64,000 bases of DNA, taken from the NCBI RefSeq assembly GCF_003732275.1, contig NZ_MOBM01000039.1:310001-374000 (forward strand), written 5' to 3'. Under the pieces are notes generated by a model. That model saw nothing but the letters and a program-made list of their open reading frames with translations. It made no database searches and was not told where the DNA came from. This DNA comes from Pseudomonas frederiksbergensis. Lineage in GTDB: Bacteria > Pseudomonadota > Gammaproteobacteria > Pseudomonadales > Pseudomonadaceae. This document shows, in pieces, positions 63,336 through 64,000 of this stretch (positions are counted from its first letter, which is position 1; each line of letters begins with the position of its first letter). The position numbers were made by a program, and so were the translations under genes.

Positions 63336-63351
63336 TGCAAGAAGCTTTCCA
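63336..63351 (-). promoter_or_regulatory. Sigma-54 promoter of flhA
   Basis: On the minus strand TGGAAAGCTTCTTGCA has GG and GC separated by exactly 10 bases and a full TTGCA at -12. The start would lie near 63325, about 50 nt before flhA. FleQ/RpoN control of flhA is known in Pseudomonas. Confidence 0.72.
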
Positions 63352-63395
63352 ACTTTTGCTGGGGTGGGGAATAAAGGGTTGCGCGAGTCACGGAA

Positions 63396-63505
63396 GATCA
63401 AAAGATCGCAGCCTTCGGCAGCTCCTACGGATTGGGTTTACACCGCAACATCGCGGGTAACGCATGATCCATGTAGGAGCTGCCGAAGGCTGCGATCTTT
63501 TGATT
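63396..63505. repeat. REP inverted pair, family B
   Basis: The arms at 63396-63428 and 63473-63505 are perfect over about 30 bp, directly upstream of the flhA promoter on one side and the DUF6124 leader on the other. Confidence 0.93.
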
Positions 63506-63523
63506 TTAAACAGACATGTTTAA
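63506..63523. promoter_or_regulatory. Short palindrome TTAAACA-GACA-TGTTTAA
   Basis: This perfect 7-4-7 inverted repeat lies next to the REP pair, about 90 bp before the structured leader. It could be a protein-binding site; no protein is proposed. Confidence 0.4.
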
Positions 63524-63612
63524 TCGACATCTCCAGACACTCACCCAGACTACACATCCTTGCGTCGCTGCCTACGACTACGCCAGAATCCGCTGGCTTG
63601 TGCGCCTAAGGG

Positions 63613-63820
63613 CCGGGCTCTATCGTTTCCCTGTCGCTGAAAAACAGCGATCGGGTTTGGTAGCCCGGTTTGACTTGCGTGCATAGCGCACCTGATGCAG
63701 AGCCTTTTCGGCCTGCGTTTATGGTGGCCATGCGCAGGGCACCTTCGGGTGCGCCGGTTTTCCAAGTCACCGGCCTACCAACCTTCGTATGGCCACCACC
63801 CCTTCGTTTGGTAGCGAAGG
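63613..63820 (+). ncRNA. Structured 5' leader of the DUF6124-type gene
   Basis: Seven consistent helices can be drawn. GGCTCT/AGAGCC (63616-63621 with 63699-63704) encloses TCGCTG/CAGCGA (63634-63650), CGGG/CCCG (63652-63667) and GTGC/GCAC (63679-63691). TGGTGGCCAT/ATGGCCACCA (63722-63731 with 63789-63798, 10 bp) encloses GCACC-TTCG-GGTGC (63739-63752) and CCGGT/ACCGG (63754-63773). Last, CCTTCG/CGAAGG (63801-63806 with 63815-63820). The two loops 63657-63663 and 63808-63814 both read TTGGTAG and are complementary to CTACCAA at 63775-63781. A cis-regulatory RNA is likely; exact ends are unknown. Confidence 0.68.
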
Positions 63821-63856
63821 ATGATGGCTCCTCTTTTCTGATTTGGAGATTCATCT

Positions 63857-64000
63857 ATGTTCAAACCAACACCCAACCCACCGGAAACCGATCCGGCGTC
63901 CCCCTACGAATCCCTCGATTCAAAAAAACTCCACGAAGCCGCCGACCGCGCCCTCGATTACTACCTCAATCCGCCCATCCCCAAAGACACCCCGCGCAAA
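63857..64000 (+). CDS. DUF6124-type small protein, 3' end outside the window
   Basis: The first 48 residues are visible: MFKPTPNPPETDPASPYESL, then DSKKLHEAADRALDYYLNPP. This is the characteristic N-terminus of a Pseudomonas-restricted family of about 120 residues (DUF6124, related to DUF3077 proteins) of unknown function. GGAG lies eight bases before the ATG. The gene is preceded by the complex leader described above and by no other gene on this strand. Confidence 0.8.
   Translation, partial: MFKPTPNPPETDPASPYESLDSKKLHEAADRALDYYLNPPIPKDTPRK

Noticed and set aside
63550..63854. Two minus-strand frames of 71 and 82 codons facing the DUF6124 gene
   Set aside because: They lie over the structured leader; their apparent conservation is better explained by conserved RNA on the plus strand.

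Overview
The window is chromosomal DNA of a fluorescent-group Pseudomonas, most likely the P. fluorescens complex. The evidence is the gltA/sdhCDAB/sucAB-lpd-sucCD block, the flhA-flhF-fleN-fliA-cheYZAB-motCD-parC/parP-cheW block followed by the ccm operon, and dense families of Pseudomonas REP palindromes. No rRNA, tRNA, CRISPR array, prophage or plasmid gene was seen. Nearly every gene is intact; only the two edge genes (brnQ at the left, a DUF6124-type gene at the right) are cut.

Layout. 1-584: 3' part truncated, 5' end of brnQ. 988-12344 (minus): the TCA block, transcribed sdhC-D-A-B, then sucA-B-lpd-sucC-D, with gltA diverging at 12707. 13997-15035: gene-free, a composite of a long inverted repeat, a 71-bp tandem duplication and a hexamer tract. 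15036-18149 (minus): acetate permease actP with its small partner, then a betaine-type periplasmic binding protein. 18477-24645: a GH17 membrane protein, an alpha/beta hydrolase overlapping mlaA, a DUF808 membrane protein and a TetR regulator. 24775-25233: a REP-associated transposase (RAYT) framed by two REP pairs. 25449-34030: a glyoxylate/tartronate-semialdehyde operon (gcl-hyi-glxR-ttuD-pyk) with a divergent GlcG-like gene, two identical TTGTATACAA operators and a urea transporter downstream. 34052-39675: K+ channel, solitary sulfate-binding protein, secreted protein, MFS exporter, hicAB toxin-antitoxin and a lipoprotein. 39690-46673 (minus): ccmABCDEFGHI cytochrome c maturation operon. 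46872-48772 (plus): a FliK-like gene fused by overlap to a stand-alone FlhB C-terminal-like gene. 48890-63274 (minus): flagellar export, placement and chemotaxis genes. 63275-63856: REP pair, short palindrome and a complex, apparently structured RNA leader in front of the DUF6124-type gene.

How the parts work together. The TCA block supplies 2-oxoglutarate dehydrogenase, succinyl-CoA ligase and succinate dehydrogenase beside citrate synthase. The gcl operon turns glyoxylate (for example from purine or allantoin breakdown) into glycerate, phosphoglycerate and pyruvate, and the urea transporter fits the same purine context. The flagellar block joins single-pole assembly (FlhF, FleN), export (FlhA), sigma-28, a full chemosensory core and a ParC/ParP system that probably places the chemotaxis array at the pole.

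The signals most worth a second look are the structured leader at 63613-63820, the shared operators of the gcl locus, the RAYT with its REP pairs, the four-fold repeat inside CheA next to ParC/ParP, the FliK-like/FlhB-C-like pair, and the composite repeat at 14092-14900.
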